Positions 12,964-19,925 of a DNA stretch of 19,925 nucleotides are shown here, piece by piece; position 1 is the first letter of the stretch, and every line of letters starts with the position of its first letter. This stretch comes from DASTCC01 sp035711465. Its GTDB lineage: Bacteria > Acidobacteriota > Vicinamibacteria > Vicinamibacterales > SCN-69-37. The stretch spans positions 1 to 19,925 of the forward strand of contig DASTCC010000180.1 of NCBI GenBank assembly GCA_035711465.1, written 5' to 3'. The notes under the pieces were generated by a model. The model was not told where the DNA came from. It was given only the letters and a program-made list of their open reading frames with translations, and made no database searches. The position numbers were made by a program, and so were the translations under genes.

Positions 12964-14007
12964 GTGGATTCCACGCTTTCGCAGCAGCAGACCGTCACGA
13001 TGGATTCGCCCGAGGACATCGCGCTCGCCGATCGCATGAACGCGGGCAAGCAGCGCATCATCGACGAGCTCGGCAAGCTCATCGTCGGCCAGGAGCAGGT
13101 CGTCCACCAGGTGCTGCTGACGTTGTTCGTCGGCGGCAACAGCCTGATCGTCGGCGTGCCCGGTCTCGCCAAGACGCTGCTGATCCGCACGCTCGCGCAG
13201 GTGCTCGATCTCAACTTCAACCGCATCCAGTTCACGCCCGACCTGATGCCGTCGGACATCACCGGCACGGATCTGATTCAGGAAGATCCGGCCACCGGGC
13301 GGCGCCAGATGGTGTTCGCGCCCGGGCCGATCTTCGCCAACATCGTGCTCGCCGACGAGATCAACCGCACGCCGCCGAAGACGCAGGCGGCGCTGCTCGA
13401 GGCGATGCAGGAGCATCGGGTCACCATCCAGGGCCGCACCTACACGCTCGAAGAGCCGTTCTACGTGTTCGCGACGCAGAACCCGATCGAGCTCGAGGGC
13501 ACCTATCCGCTGCCCGAAGCGCAGCTCGACCGCTTCATGTTCCACATCGTCATCGAGCACCCGCCCGAAGACGAGGAATACAACGTCGTGCGGACGACGA
13601 CGGCGGTGCTCGATCCGAAGTTCGAGCGTCCGGTGACCGGCCCGGATCTGATCGCGTTCCAGCGGCTGGTGCGGCGCGTGCCGGTGGCCGAGCCGGTGAT
13701 GCGCTACGCGCTGCGGCTGGTGCGGACGAGCCGCCCGAAGGCGGCCGACGCGCCGGATCTGGTGAAGAAGTACGTCGCGTTCGGCGCCAGCGTCCGCGCG
13801 GCCCAGTACCTGATCCTCGGCGCCAAGGCGAAGGCGCTGACCGAGGGCCGGTACCACGTCGGCTTCGACGACATCAAGGCGCTGGCGCACCCGGTGCTGC
13901 GCCACCGCGTGCTCACCAACTTCCGGGCCGAGTCCGAGGGTGTCACGAGCGACGCGCTGATCGACGAGCTGCTGAAGACGGTGCCGCAGCCGAGGTCGGG
14001 CATGTAA
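12964..14007 (+). CDS. MoxR-family AAA+ ATPase
   Basis: The 347-residue cytoplasmic ATPase shows Walker A G64-V-P-G-L-A-K70-T71, Walker B L-A-D131-E132, sensor motif ATQNPIELEGTYPLPEAQLDRF, and a C-terminal lid region. MoxR ATPases act as chaperones that activate or assemble partners containing vWA domains, which matches the flanking DUF58 and vWA genes. The GTG at 12964 is preceded by AAGGAG (12952-12957) at 6 nt spacing, which decides the start. The ORF is open far upstream but that part lies over the vWA and DUF4159 genes. Length is normal for the family, with about 18 extra residues before the conserved part. Confidence 0.96.
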   Translation: MDSTLSQQQTVTMDSPEDIALADRMNAGKQRIIDELGKLIVGQEQVVHQVLLTLFVGGNSLIVGVPGLAKTLLIRTLAQVLDLNFNRIQFTPDLMPSDITGTDLIQEDPATGRRQMVFAPGPIFANIVLADEINRTPPKTQAALLEAMQEHRVTIQGRTYTLEEPFYVFATQNPIELEGTYPLPEAQLDRFMFHIVIEHPPEDEEYNVVRTTTAVLDPKFERPVTGPDLIAFQRLVRRVPVAEPVMRYALRLVRTSRPKAADAPDLVKKYVAFGASVRAAQYLILGAKAKALTEGRYHVGFDDIKALAHPVLRHRVLTNFRAESEGVTSDALIDELLKTVPQPRSGM

Positions 14008-14048
14008 GGGGTCTGGCCCGTTCGGCGAAAGCCGGGCCTGACCCCCTT
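14006..14048. repeat. REP-like palindrome filling the MoxR-DUF58 gap
   Basis: AAGGGGTCTGGCCCG (14006-14020) is complemented by CGGGCCTGACCCCCTT (to 14048), with one T-T mismatch and one bulged C. An internal GGC-GAAA-GCC hairpin occupies the loop. The structure starts at the MoxR stop codon and ends 8 bp before the DUF58 ATG, leaving no ribosome site. GGGGTC...GACCCC palindromes are common as REP-type repeats in many GC-rich genomes, so an inserted dispersed repeat is likely. It may also tune MoxR:DUF58 expression. Confidence 0.75.
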
Positions 14049-14056
14049 CATCGGTC

Positions 14057-14968
14057 ATGGAAACCCACGTCATCCCCGGCGCGCGGTTCGTCGATCCGAA
14101 GATCCTGGCGCGGATCAAGGATCTCGAGCTGCTGGCGCGCTCGGTCGTCGACGGCTTCATCAACGGTCTGCATCGGGCGCCGTACTTCGGCGCCTCGATC
14201 GACTTCGCCGAGCATCGCGGCTACGTCGCCGGCGACGACATCCGCCGCGTCGACTGGAAGCTCTACGCGCGCACCGACAAGTACTACGTCAAGCAGTTCG
14301 AGGCCGACACCAACGCGAATTTCTGCGCGCTCGTCGACGTCTCGAAGTCGATGGGCTTCGCGAGCGAAGGCAACGTCTCGAAGCTCGAGTACGGCAAGTT
14401 CCTCGCCGCCTGCCTGGCCTATCTGTCACAGCGCCAGCGCGACCGCGTCGGCATCATCACCTTCGACGAGGACGTCGTCGCCCACGTGCCGCCCTCGGCG
14501 AAGCACTTCAACACGCTGTTGCACACGCTCGATCGCGCCCAGCCGTCGAAGCCGGGCCGGCTCCTGAAGATGGTCGGCAACCTCGCCGAGCACTTCAAGC
14601 GCCGCAGCATCGTCGCGCTGATCTCGGATTTCTACGAGAATCCCGACGAGCTGCTCGACGCGCTCAAGCCCTACCGGTTCCTCGGCAACGACCTGGTCGT
14701 GTTCCACGTGCTCGACAGGGCCGAGATCGAGTTCCCGTATCGCGACGCCTCGCGCTTCCAGGACCTGGAAAGCGGCGAAGAGGTGCCGGTCGTGCCCGAG
14801 GTCTTCGCCGAGCAGTATCGCAAGATGATTCGCGAGCACATCGAGACGCTGACGACCAAGTTCTCCGAGTCGCGGATCGACTACGTGCAGTTGACGACGT
14901 CGCAGCCGCTCGACCACGCGCTGTTCACGTACCTCAGCAACCGCGAACGACTCATGAGGGTGCGCTGA
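14057..14968 (+). CDS. DUF58 family protein with vWA-like fold
   Basis: The 303-residue protein carries the DUF58 hallmark GDDIRRVDWKLYARTDKYYVKQFE (residues about 56-79) that follows the FAEHRGYVAG segment. A vWA-like core follows with the metal motif D94-V-S96-K-S98 and RVGIITFDEDV. There is no membrane helix, so this is the cytosolic short form of DUF58. DUF58 proteins are typical MoxR partners, encoded next to it and thought to bind the ATPase. No ribosome site precedes the ATG, since the preceding palindrome occupies the gap. The next gene begins 3 bp after the stop. Confidence 0.94.
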   Translation: METHVIPGARFVDPKILARIKDLELLARSVVDGFINGLHRAPYFGASIDFAEHRGYVAGDDIRRVDWKLYARTDKYYVKQFEADTNANFCALVDVSKSMGFASEGNVSKLEYGKFLAACLAYLSQRQRDRVGIITFDEDVVAHVPPSAKHFNTLLHTLDRAQPSKPGRLLKMVGNLAEHFKRRSIVALISDFYENPDELLDALKPYRFLGNDLVVFHVLDRAEIEFPYRDASRFQDLESGEEVPVVPEVFAEQYRKMIREHIETLTTKFSESRIDYVQLTTSQPLDHALFTYLSNRERLMRVR

Positions 14969-14971
14969 GCC

Positions 14972-17098
14972 ATGAACTTCCTCGCGCCGCTGTTCTTCGT
15001 CGGGCTCGCCGCGATCGCGGTGCCGATCATCGTGCACCTGATCCAGCGCGAGCGGAAAGACATCGTCGAGTTCCCGTCGCTGATGTTCATCCGCCGGATC
15101 CCGTATCAGTCGGTGGAGCGCCGCCGCATCCACAACTGGCCGCTCCTGCTCCTGCGCGCGGCCGCCATGGCCCTGGTCGTGGCGGCGTTCAGCCGCCCGT
15201 TCTTCACCGTCGATCCGGTCCGCGCCGCCGCGGCGCTCGACGGCGCCCGCGAGGTCGTGATCCTGCTCGATCGATCCGCGAGCATGGGCTACGGCGATCA
15301 CTTCCAGCGCGCCCAGGACCAGGCGAAGCAGATCATCTCCGGCCTCGGCGGCGGCGACCAGGCGACGCTGGTGCTCTTCGGGACCGGCGTCGAAGAGGCG
15401 ATCAGAGCGACCGGCAACAAAGGCGTGCTCACCGCCGGCATCGACGCCGCCAGGGTCAGCGCCGACAGCACCCGCTACGGCCCGGCGCTGCGCTGGGCGC
15501 AGAGCTTCCTGTCGCGCTCGCAGCTGCCGCGCAAGCAGGCGGTGCTGATCAGCGACTTCCAGCGATCGGGATGGGAGCGGCAGGAGGAGATCCGGCTGCC
15601 CGAGGGCGCCGAGCTGGTGCCGATCTCCGTCGCGACGCCCGAAGCGACCAACCTCTCGGTGACGTCGGTGGCGTTTCAGCGGGCGCAGTTCTCGGGCGAG
15701 GAGCGCGTCACCATCACCGCCGGCCTCTCGAATCGCAGCCTGCGGGAGGTCACGAACCTCCCGGTCAGCCTCGAGGTCGAGGGCCGCGTCGTCGACACGC
15801 GCAACGTCACGATCGCGCCCAACGCGTCCGGCTCGGTGACCTTCCCGCCGGTGACGGCGTCGGCGCCGGTCCGCGCGCGCGTGCTCGCCGGCAAGGACGA
15901 GCTGCCCGCCGACAACACCTTCCACTTCGTGCTTGCGCCGAGCCGTCCCGTGTCGGTGCTGATCGTGCAGGCCGACGGCGAGCCGGTGTCGGGACCCGGA
16001 AGTCCGAGTCTGTTCATGCTCACGGCGTTCGACGTCTCGACGGCGCCGCGCTTCACCGCCGAAGTCGTGCCGGTCTCGCGCGTCTCCGCGGGGAGCTTCA
16101 AGGGCCGGTCCGTGGTCGTCCTGAACGACACCTCGGCGCTCGGCAGCGAAGCGACCAACGCGCTGCAGCAGTTCGTCGAGCAGGGCGGCGGCTTGCTGAT
16201 CGCGACGGCCGAGCGATCGCCCTGGAATGCCGAGAGCCGGCTGATGCCTGGCCGGCTCGGCCAGATGGTCGATCGAAAAGCCAGCCTCGGCACGCTTGGC
16301 TATCTCGACTACAGCCACCCGGTCTTCGAGCCGTTCCGCGATCCGCGCAACGGCACCTTCACCAACGTCCGCTTCTACCGCTACCGGCGCATCGAGCCCG
16401 CGCCTGACGATCGCGTGCTCGCGCGCTTCGACGACGGCGGCGCGGCGATGGTGGAGCGGCGGTTGGGCGGCGGCCGGATCGTGCTGTGGACGTCGACGCT
16501 CGACAACGGCTGGAACGACTTCGCGACCAAACCGCTGTTTCCGGTGGTCGCCCCGGCGGTGCTCAGACACCTCGCCCAGTACGAGGATCCGGAGGCGTGG
16601 TACACGGTCGGCCGCACGCTCGACGTCTCGGTGCCGCTCGCCGCGCTGGTCCGCGAGGGCGGCGCGGGATCGGGTGGGAGCGCCGGCGACAAGCCGTCAG
16701 GCGTCGTCCTGACGCCATCGGGGCAGCAGCTCGGGCTCGGTGGAATCAATGCGGCGGCGATGACGCTTTCGGAGCAGGGGTTCTACTCGGTGCGGATGCA
16801 GGGCGCCGGCGACCGAAAGCCGCTCTCGGTCGCCGTGAATCTCGAGCCCACCGAGTCGGATCTGGCGGCCATCGCGCCGCAGGAGTTCGCGACGTCGGCG
16901 ACGGGTCGCGCCGCGGCGACCGCCTCGGGCCAGTCGCTGGAGCGTCCCGAGCTCACGGCCGCAGACATCGAGAAGAAGCAGTCGGTCTGGTGGTTCCTCT
17001 TTCTGGCGGGCGTGATGGCCCTGCTGGGTGAGGGCATGCTGGCCAACCGCTGGTCGCGGCGGTTCGGTCCGGGTCTCGGTCAGCCCGCCGACCGATAA
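14972..17098 (+). CDS. BatA-like membrane protein with vWA domain
   Basis: The 708-residue protein starts with the BatA-type N-terminal unit: a membrane helix (residues about 3-20, FLAPLFFVGLAAIAVPIIVH), LIQRERKDIVEFPSL and a second helix (about 52-68). The vWA domain follows with D100-R-S102-A-S104 and a later VLISDFQRSGW. Then come beta-sandwich segments, a GATase-like stretch (QFVEQGGGLLIATAERS), and a final membrane helix near residues 670-690 (SVWWFLFLAGVMALLGEG) with a basic cytoplasmic tail. It likely works with MoxR and DUF58 at the inner membrane in a BatA-type assembly, with unknown substrate. GAGGG lies 11 nt before the ATG. Confidence 0.92.
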   Translation: MNFLAPLFFVGLAAIAVPIIVHLIQRERKDIVEFPSLMFIRRIPYQSVERRRIHNWPLLLLRAAAMALVVAAFSRPFFTVDPVRAAAALDGAREVVILLDRSASMGYGDHFQRAQDQAKQIISGLGGGDQATLVLFGTGVEEAIRATGNKGVLTAGIDAARVSADSTRYGPALRWAQSFLSRSQLPRKQAVLISDFQRSGWERQEEIRLPEGAELVPISVATPEATNLSVTSVAFQRAQFSGEERVTITAGLSNRSLREVTNLPVSLEVEGRVVDTRNVTIAPNASGSVTFPPVTASAPVRARVLAGKDELPADNTFHFVLAPSRPVSVLIVQADGEPVSGPGSPSLFMLTAFDVSTAPRFTAEVVPVSRVSAGSFKGRSVVVLNDTSALGSEATNALQQFVEQGGGLLIATAERSPWNAESRLMPGRLGQMVDRKASLGTLGYLDYSHPVFEPFRDPRNGTFTNVRFYRYRRIEPAPDDRVLARFDDGGAAMVERRLGGGRIVLWTSTLDNGWNDFATKPLFPVVAPAVLRHLAQYEDPEAWYTVGRTLDVSVPLAALVREGGAGSGGSAGDKPSGVVLTPSGQQLGLGGINAAAMTLSEQGFYSVRMQGAGDRKPLSVAVNLEPTESDLAAIAPQEFATSATGRAAATASGQSLERPELTAADIEKKQSVWWFLFLAGVMALLGEGMLANRWSRRFGPGLGQPADR

Positions 17099-17128
17099 AT
17101 AGAGAACGGGCCGGTTTCGGCCGCCTGC

Positions 17129-17181
17129 GCTCGTCAGTTCCGGTGACGAGCCCGGTGCGCCGACCGGTTGCGGGCGCTTTT
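17129..17181 (+). terminator. Candidate terminator region between the BatA-like and DUF4175 genes
   Basis: Two stems lie in this 152-bp gap. GCTCGTCA (17129-17136) pairs with TGACGAGC (17144-17151) as a perfect 8-bp stem. GCGCC (17157-17161) pairs with GGCGC (17173-17177) and is followed by TTTT. The second is short with an 11-nt loop, so termination is only plausible. The rest of the gap to 17250 holds the DUF4175 ribosome site (AGGGAG about 17239-17244) and no clear -10 box. Confidence 0.35.
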
Positions 17182-17250
17182 CCGGACCGGCCTCCTGGCC
17201 CGGGAATGCGTCTTAAGGATGCTAAGCTCAGCAGAAACAGGGAGATTTCC

Positions 17251-19925
17251 ATGGCTGGTCCGCAGGGCGGCGCTCCTCACCAGGAACTCGTCAACGTCAT
17301 CCGGCAGGTGCGCAGCCGCTGGCGCATGAAGCAGCTGCTGCGCGGCGCCATCATCGTCCTCTTCGGCGCGTTCGTCGCGCTGCTCCTGGCGTCGTGGGGG
17401 CTCCGGACCTACAAGTTCAGCCCCTCGTCGATCGTCGGCTTCCGCATCGCGATCTTCTCGGTGTTCGCCGTGCTGCTGGCGGTGTGGTTCTTCCTGCCGA
17501 TGCGGCGTCGCGTCTCCGACATGCAGGTCGCGCTGTATCTGGAGGAGCACGAGCCGTCGCTCCAGGCGTCGATTCTGAGCGCCGTCGATCTGGGCGCGTC
17601 GGGCGCACCCGGCACGCTCGTCGACGTGCCGCCGGTCATCGTCGAACGGATGGTCGAGCAGGCCGTCGAGCGCGCCCGGGCGGTCAATGGCGGCCGGTCG
17701 GTCGGCCAGCGATCGATGCGTCGTCTCACGGTCGCGCTCGGATCGCTCGCCGCGGTCGCGGCGCTGCTGCTCGCCATCGGCCCCGAGTTCCTGCGTCAGG
17801 GCGCGTCGGCGCTGCTGGTGCTCTCGCGCAGCGCGGAAGCCGCGAGCCCGTACGCGATCACCGTCAAGCCGGGCGACGTCAGCGTGCCGAAGGGATCGGA
17901 CCAGATCGTCGGCGCCAAGCTCGCCGGCTTCCGATCGACCGACGCGACGCTGATGATGAAGGCGGACGGCGCGGAGAAGTTCGAGCGCGTGCCGCTCGTG
18001 CCCGCCGGCGACGCGATGACCTTCGAAGGGATGATCTTCGACCTCAAGGCGTCGGTGCAGTACTACGTCGAGGCCGACGGCGTGCGCTCGCCGACCTACA
18101 AGATGGACGTGGTCGAGCTGCCGGCCGTCTCGAAGCTCGAGCTCGAGTACGTGTTCCCGGCCTACACCGGGCTGCCGCCGCAGAAGGTCGAGGACGGCGG
18201 CGACATCGCGGTGCTCGAAGGCACCGAGATCCGGCTGCGCGTCGCCTCGACGATGGCGACGCCCGGCGGCGCGGTGGCGCTCGATCCGGGCGACGCGGCG
18301 ACGCTCACGACCGGCGGCGACGGCACGTTGACCGGCCAGTTCACGGTCAAGCAGGACGGCTACTACACGATCGAGCTGGTCGGCCCGCGGGGCGAGAAGG
18401 TCGCCGCGTCGCCGAAGTACACCATCGACGCGCTCGAGGATCAGCCGCCGACGGTCTCGTTCGAGAAGCCGCGCCGCGACATCCAGGCCAACCCGGTGGA
18501 AGAGGTCTACATCAAGGCCAAGGCCGACGACGACTTCGGCGTGCGGCAGCTCGATCTGGTGTATTCCGTCAACGGCGGCGCCGAGAAGACGGCGACGCTC
18601 TACGGCAAGGGCGCCAAGGCGCTGACGGAAGTCAGCGGCGCTCACACGATCTATCTGGAAGAGCTCGGCGTGAAGGCGGGCGACTTCGTGTCGTATTACG
18701 CCGTCGCGCGCGACACGGACACGGTGAAGGGCCCGAAGGCGACGTCGAGCGACATCTACTTCGTCCAGATCCGGCCGTTCGGCCAGAATTTCCGCGAGGC
18801 GCAGTCGCAGGCCGGCGGCGGCGGCGGCGGCGGAGGCGGTCGCGGCGGCCAGCCGGGCGCGCTCTCCGAGCAGCAGCGGCAGGTGATCTCCGCGACGTTC
18901 AACGTCAACCGCGACAAGGCGAAGAACCCGCCGGACAAGGTCAAGGAAGACACGAAGTTCGTCGAGCTGTCGCAGGAGCGCCTGCGCAGCGAGGTCGAGA
19001 CGCTCGTGCAGACGATGCGCCAGCGGCTGGGTGGCGGCGCCGGCGAGAACATCCAGCGGATCGTCGAGCTCCTGCCGAAGGCGGCCGAAGAAATGAAGGC
19101 GGCCGAAGCGATGCTGCGCGATCAGAAGACCAAGGAAGCGCTCGCGCCGGAGCAGCGCGCCTTGAAGCACCTGCAGGACGCCGAGCAGTCGTACGAGCTC
19201 GAGGTGCGCCGGCAGCAGGGTGGCGGCGGCGGGGGCGGTGGCGGCGGCGGGCAGATGGCGTCCGAGCTGGCCGAGCGCCTGCGCGAGCTGGCGCGGCGGC
19301 AGCTGCAGCAGGCCGAACAGCAGCGGCGCCAGCGCGGACAGCAGCAGGCGTCGGGCGGCGGATCCGGGCAGCGCTCGATGGCCGACGAGGTCGAGCAGAT
19401 GGCCCGCCAGCTCGAACAGCTGCGTCGTGACGCCGAACGCCAGGGCCAGCAGCGGCCGGACCTCGCCGACGCGGCGAAGCGGCTGCAGGAGTCGGCCAAC
19501 GCGATGCGCCAGGCGGCCGCGAGCGGCCAGGACGGCGGCGCGCAGGCGCAGCAGGCGTACCAGCGGTTGCAGGACGCCGCGAAGCTGCTCGAGAACAACC
19601 AGGCGCAGCAGTCCGGACAGAACGTGAAGGACCTGCAGCGCAAGGCCGACGATCTGGCGCGCCAGCAGAAGGACGTCGCGCAGCGCGTCGCCGCGCTCGA
19701 CAAGGCGGGCGAGCAGAAAGATCAGCAGGCGCGCCAGCTCGCGCAGGAAAAAGACGAGATGCGCGGCAAGGTCGCGGACATCGAGCAGCAGATCGGCGCG
19801 CTCGCGCGACAGGCGCTCGCGTCGAATCAGCGCGATTCAGCCCGCAAGCTGAACGAGGCCGCCGGCACGATTCGCGACAACATGCTCAAGGAGAAGATCG
19901 AGTACTCCAAGGGCGTCGTGGCCAG
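17251..19925 (+). CDS. DUF4175 family membrane protein, cut by the window end
   Basis: The frame stays open for 891 codons to the last base, so the C-terminus is missing. Three membrane helices appear near residues 30-51, 62-83 and 151-170. A beta-rich region (about 190-510) with PGDVSVPKG, VFPAYTGLPPQ and DDFGVRQLDLVYSVNGG follows, as in DUF4175 proteins. A run of nine glycines (522-530) leads to a long Gln/Glu/Arg/Ala-rich helical region, broken by a second run of eleven glycines (657-667), and then more coiled coil. The ATG has AGGGAG upstream. The coiled region resembles those of other long DUF4175 proteins. Its role is unknown, though its position suggests it works with the vWA/MoxR block. 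A partial terminator-like structure before it could mean it is transcribed separately. Confidence 0.88.
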   Translation, partial: MAGPQGGAPHQELVNVIRQVRSRWRMKQLLRGAIIVLFGAFVALLLASWGLRTYKFSPSSIVGFRIAIFSVFAVLLAVWFFLPMRRRVSDMQVALYLEEHEPSLQASILSAVDLGASGAPGTLVDVPPVIVERMVEQAVERARAVNGGRSVGQRSMRRLTVALGSLAAVAALLLAIGPEFLRQGASALLVLSRSAEAASPYAITVKPGDVSVPKGSDQIVGAKLAGFRSTDATLMMKADGAEKFERVPLVPAGDAMTFEGMIFDLKASVQYYVEADGVRSPTYKMDVVELPAVSKLELEYVFPAYTGLPPQKVEDGGDIAVLEGTEIRLRVASTMATPGGAVALDPGDAATLTTGGDGTLTGQFTVKQDGYYTIELVGPRGEKVAASPKYTIDALEDQPPTVSFEKPRRDIQANPVEEVYIKAKADDDFGVRQLDLVYSVNGGAEKTATLYGKGAKALTEVSGAHTIYLEELGVKAGDFVSYYAVARDTDTVKGPKATSSDIYFVQIRPFGQNFREAQSQAGGGGGGGGGRGGQPGALSEQQRQVISATFNVNRDKAKNPPDKVKEDTKFVELSQERLRSEVETLVQTMRQRLGGGAGENIQRIVELLPKAAEEMKAAEAMLRDQKTKEALAPEQRALKHLQDAEQSYELEVRRQQGGGGGGGGGGGQMASELAERLRELARRQLQQAEQQRRQRGQQQASGGGSGQRSMADEVEQMARQLEQLRRDAERQGQQRPDLADAAKRLQESANAMRQAAASGQDGGAQAQQAYQRLQDAAKLLENNQAQQSGQNVKDLQRKADDLARQQKDVAQRVAALDKAGEQKDQQARQLAQEKDEMRGKVADIEQQIGALARQALASNQRDSARKLNEAAGTIRDNMLKEKIEYSKGVVA

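Noticed and set aside
14426..16570. A 714-codon minus-strand open frame opposite DUF58 and the BatA-like gene
   Set aside because: Low-complexity Arg/Glu/His-rich translation with no fold signal; the plus-strand genes have clear motifs.
17134..19430. Long open frames in other frames over the DUF4175 gene (minus 17134-19170 and plus 17394-19430)
   Set aside because: Both are compositional shadows. The true frame starts at 17251, has a ribosome site, membrane helices and the family motifs, and remains open to the window end.

Overview
The window is GC-rich bacterial chromosomal DNA with tightly packed genes, many ATGA or TGATG stop/start overlaps, several GTG starts and very short leaders. The gene content suggests an uncultured or environmental member of the Acidobacteriota, possibly of the Vicinamibacteria type. 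The clues are an aldolase-type microcompartment cluster, a vWA/DUF4159/MoxR/DUF58/BatA-like/DUF4175 block, and REP-like GGGGTC...GACCCC palindromes. This is inference from gene content and style; there is no rRNA or other marker in the window.

Region 1 (1-3496) is a probable single operon. It starts with an 11-bp tandem repeat and a -10-like box. A membrane-anchored TPR protein and a small membrane protein with a Cys-rich YHS-like tail come first. They are followed, 2 bp later, by bacterial microcompartment (BMC) genes: a class II (fuculose/rhamnulose-phosphate type) aldolase with a C-terminal encapsulation-peptide-like helix, one BMC-H hexamer shell protein, three different BMC-P (EutN/CcmL) vertex proteins, and a 77-aa unrecognised protein. 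The 77-aa protein begins with a helix strongly resembling the aldolase's C-terminal one and ends in a C-x2-C-x2-C/His motif. The likely picture is a metabolosome that cleaves a deoxysugar phosphate and contains the lactaldehyde product. The aldehyde dehydrogenase, phosphotransacylase and any BMC-T shell proteins are not in the window. The aldolase/BMC-H gap holds two strong hairpins, which could set shell protein levels apart from enzyme levels.

Region 2 (3496-9769) is housekeeping: endonuclease III (nth), whose 3' end lies inside an 88-bp near-perfect palindrome; an exported atypical cyclophilin; a convergent DUF72 gene; and then a plus-strand chain of queE, queC, a histidine kinase with no response regulator beside it, and a long AlaX-type alanyl-tRNA editing protein. 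queE and queC supply the preQ0 precursor for queuosine tRNA modification. AlaX removes mischarged amino acids from tRNA-Ala, so this chain has a translation-fidelity theme.

Region 3 (9770-19925) is a membrane vWA/MoxR operon: a large vWA/glutamine-amidotransferase-like membrane protein behind a TACAAT box, a DUF4159 protein, a MoxR AAA+ ATPase, a DUF58 protein, a BatA-like vWA membrane protein, and a DUF4175 protein cut by the window end. MoxR probably acts as a chaperone on the vWA and DUF58 partners at the membrane, but the substrate is unknown. A REP-like palindrome fills the gap between MoxR and DUF58.
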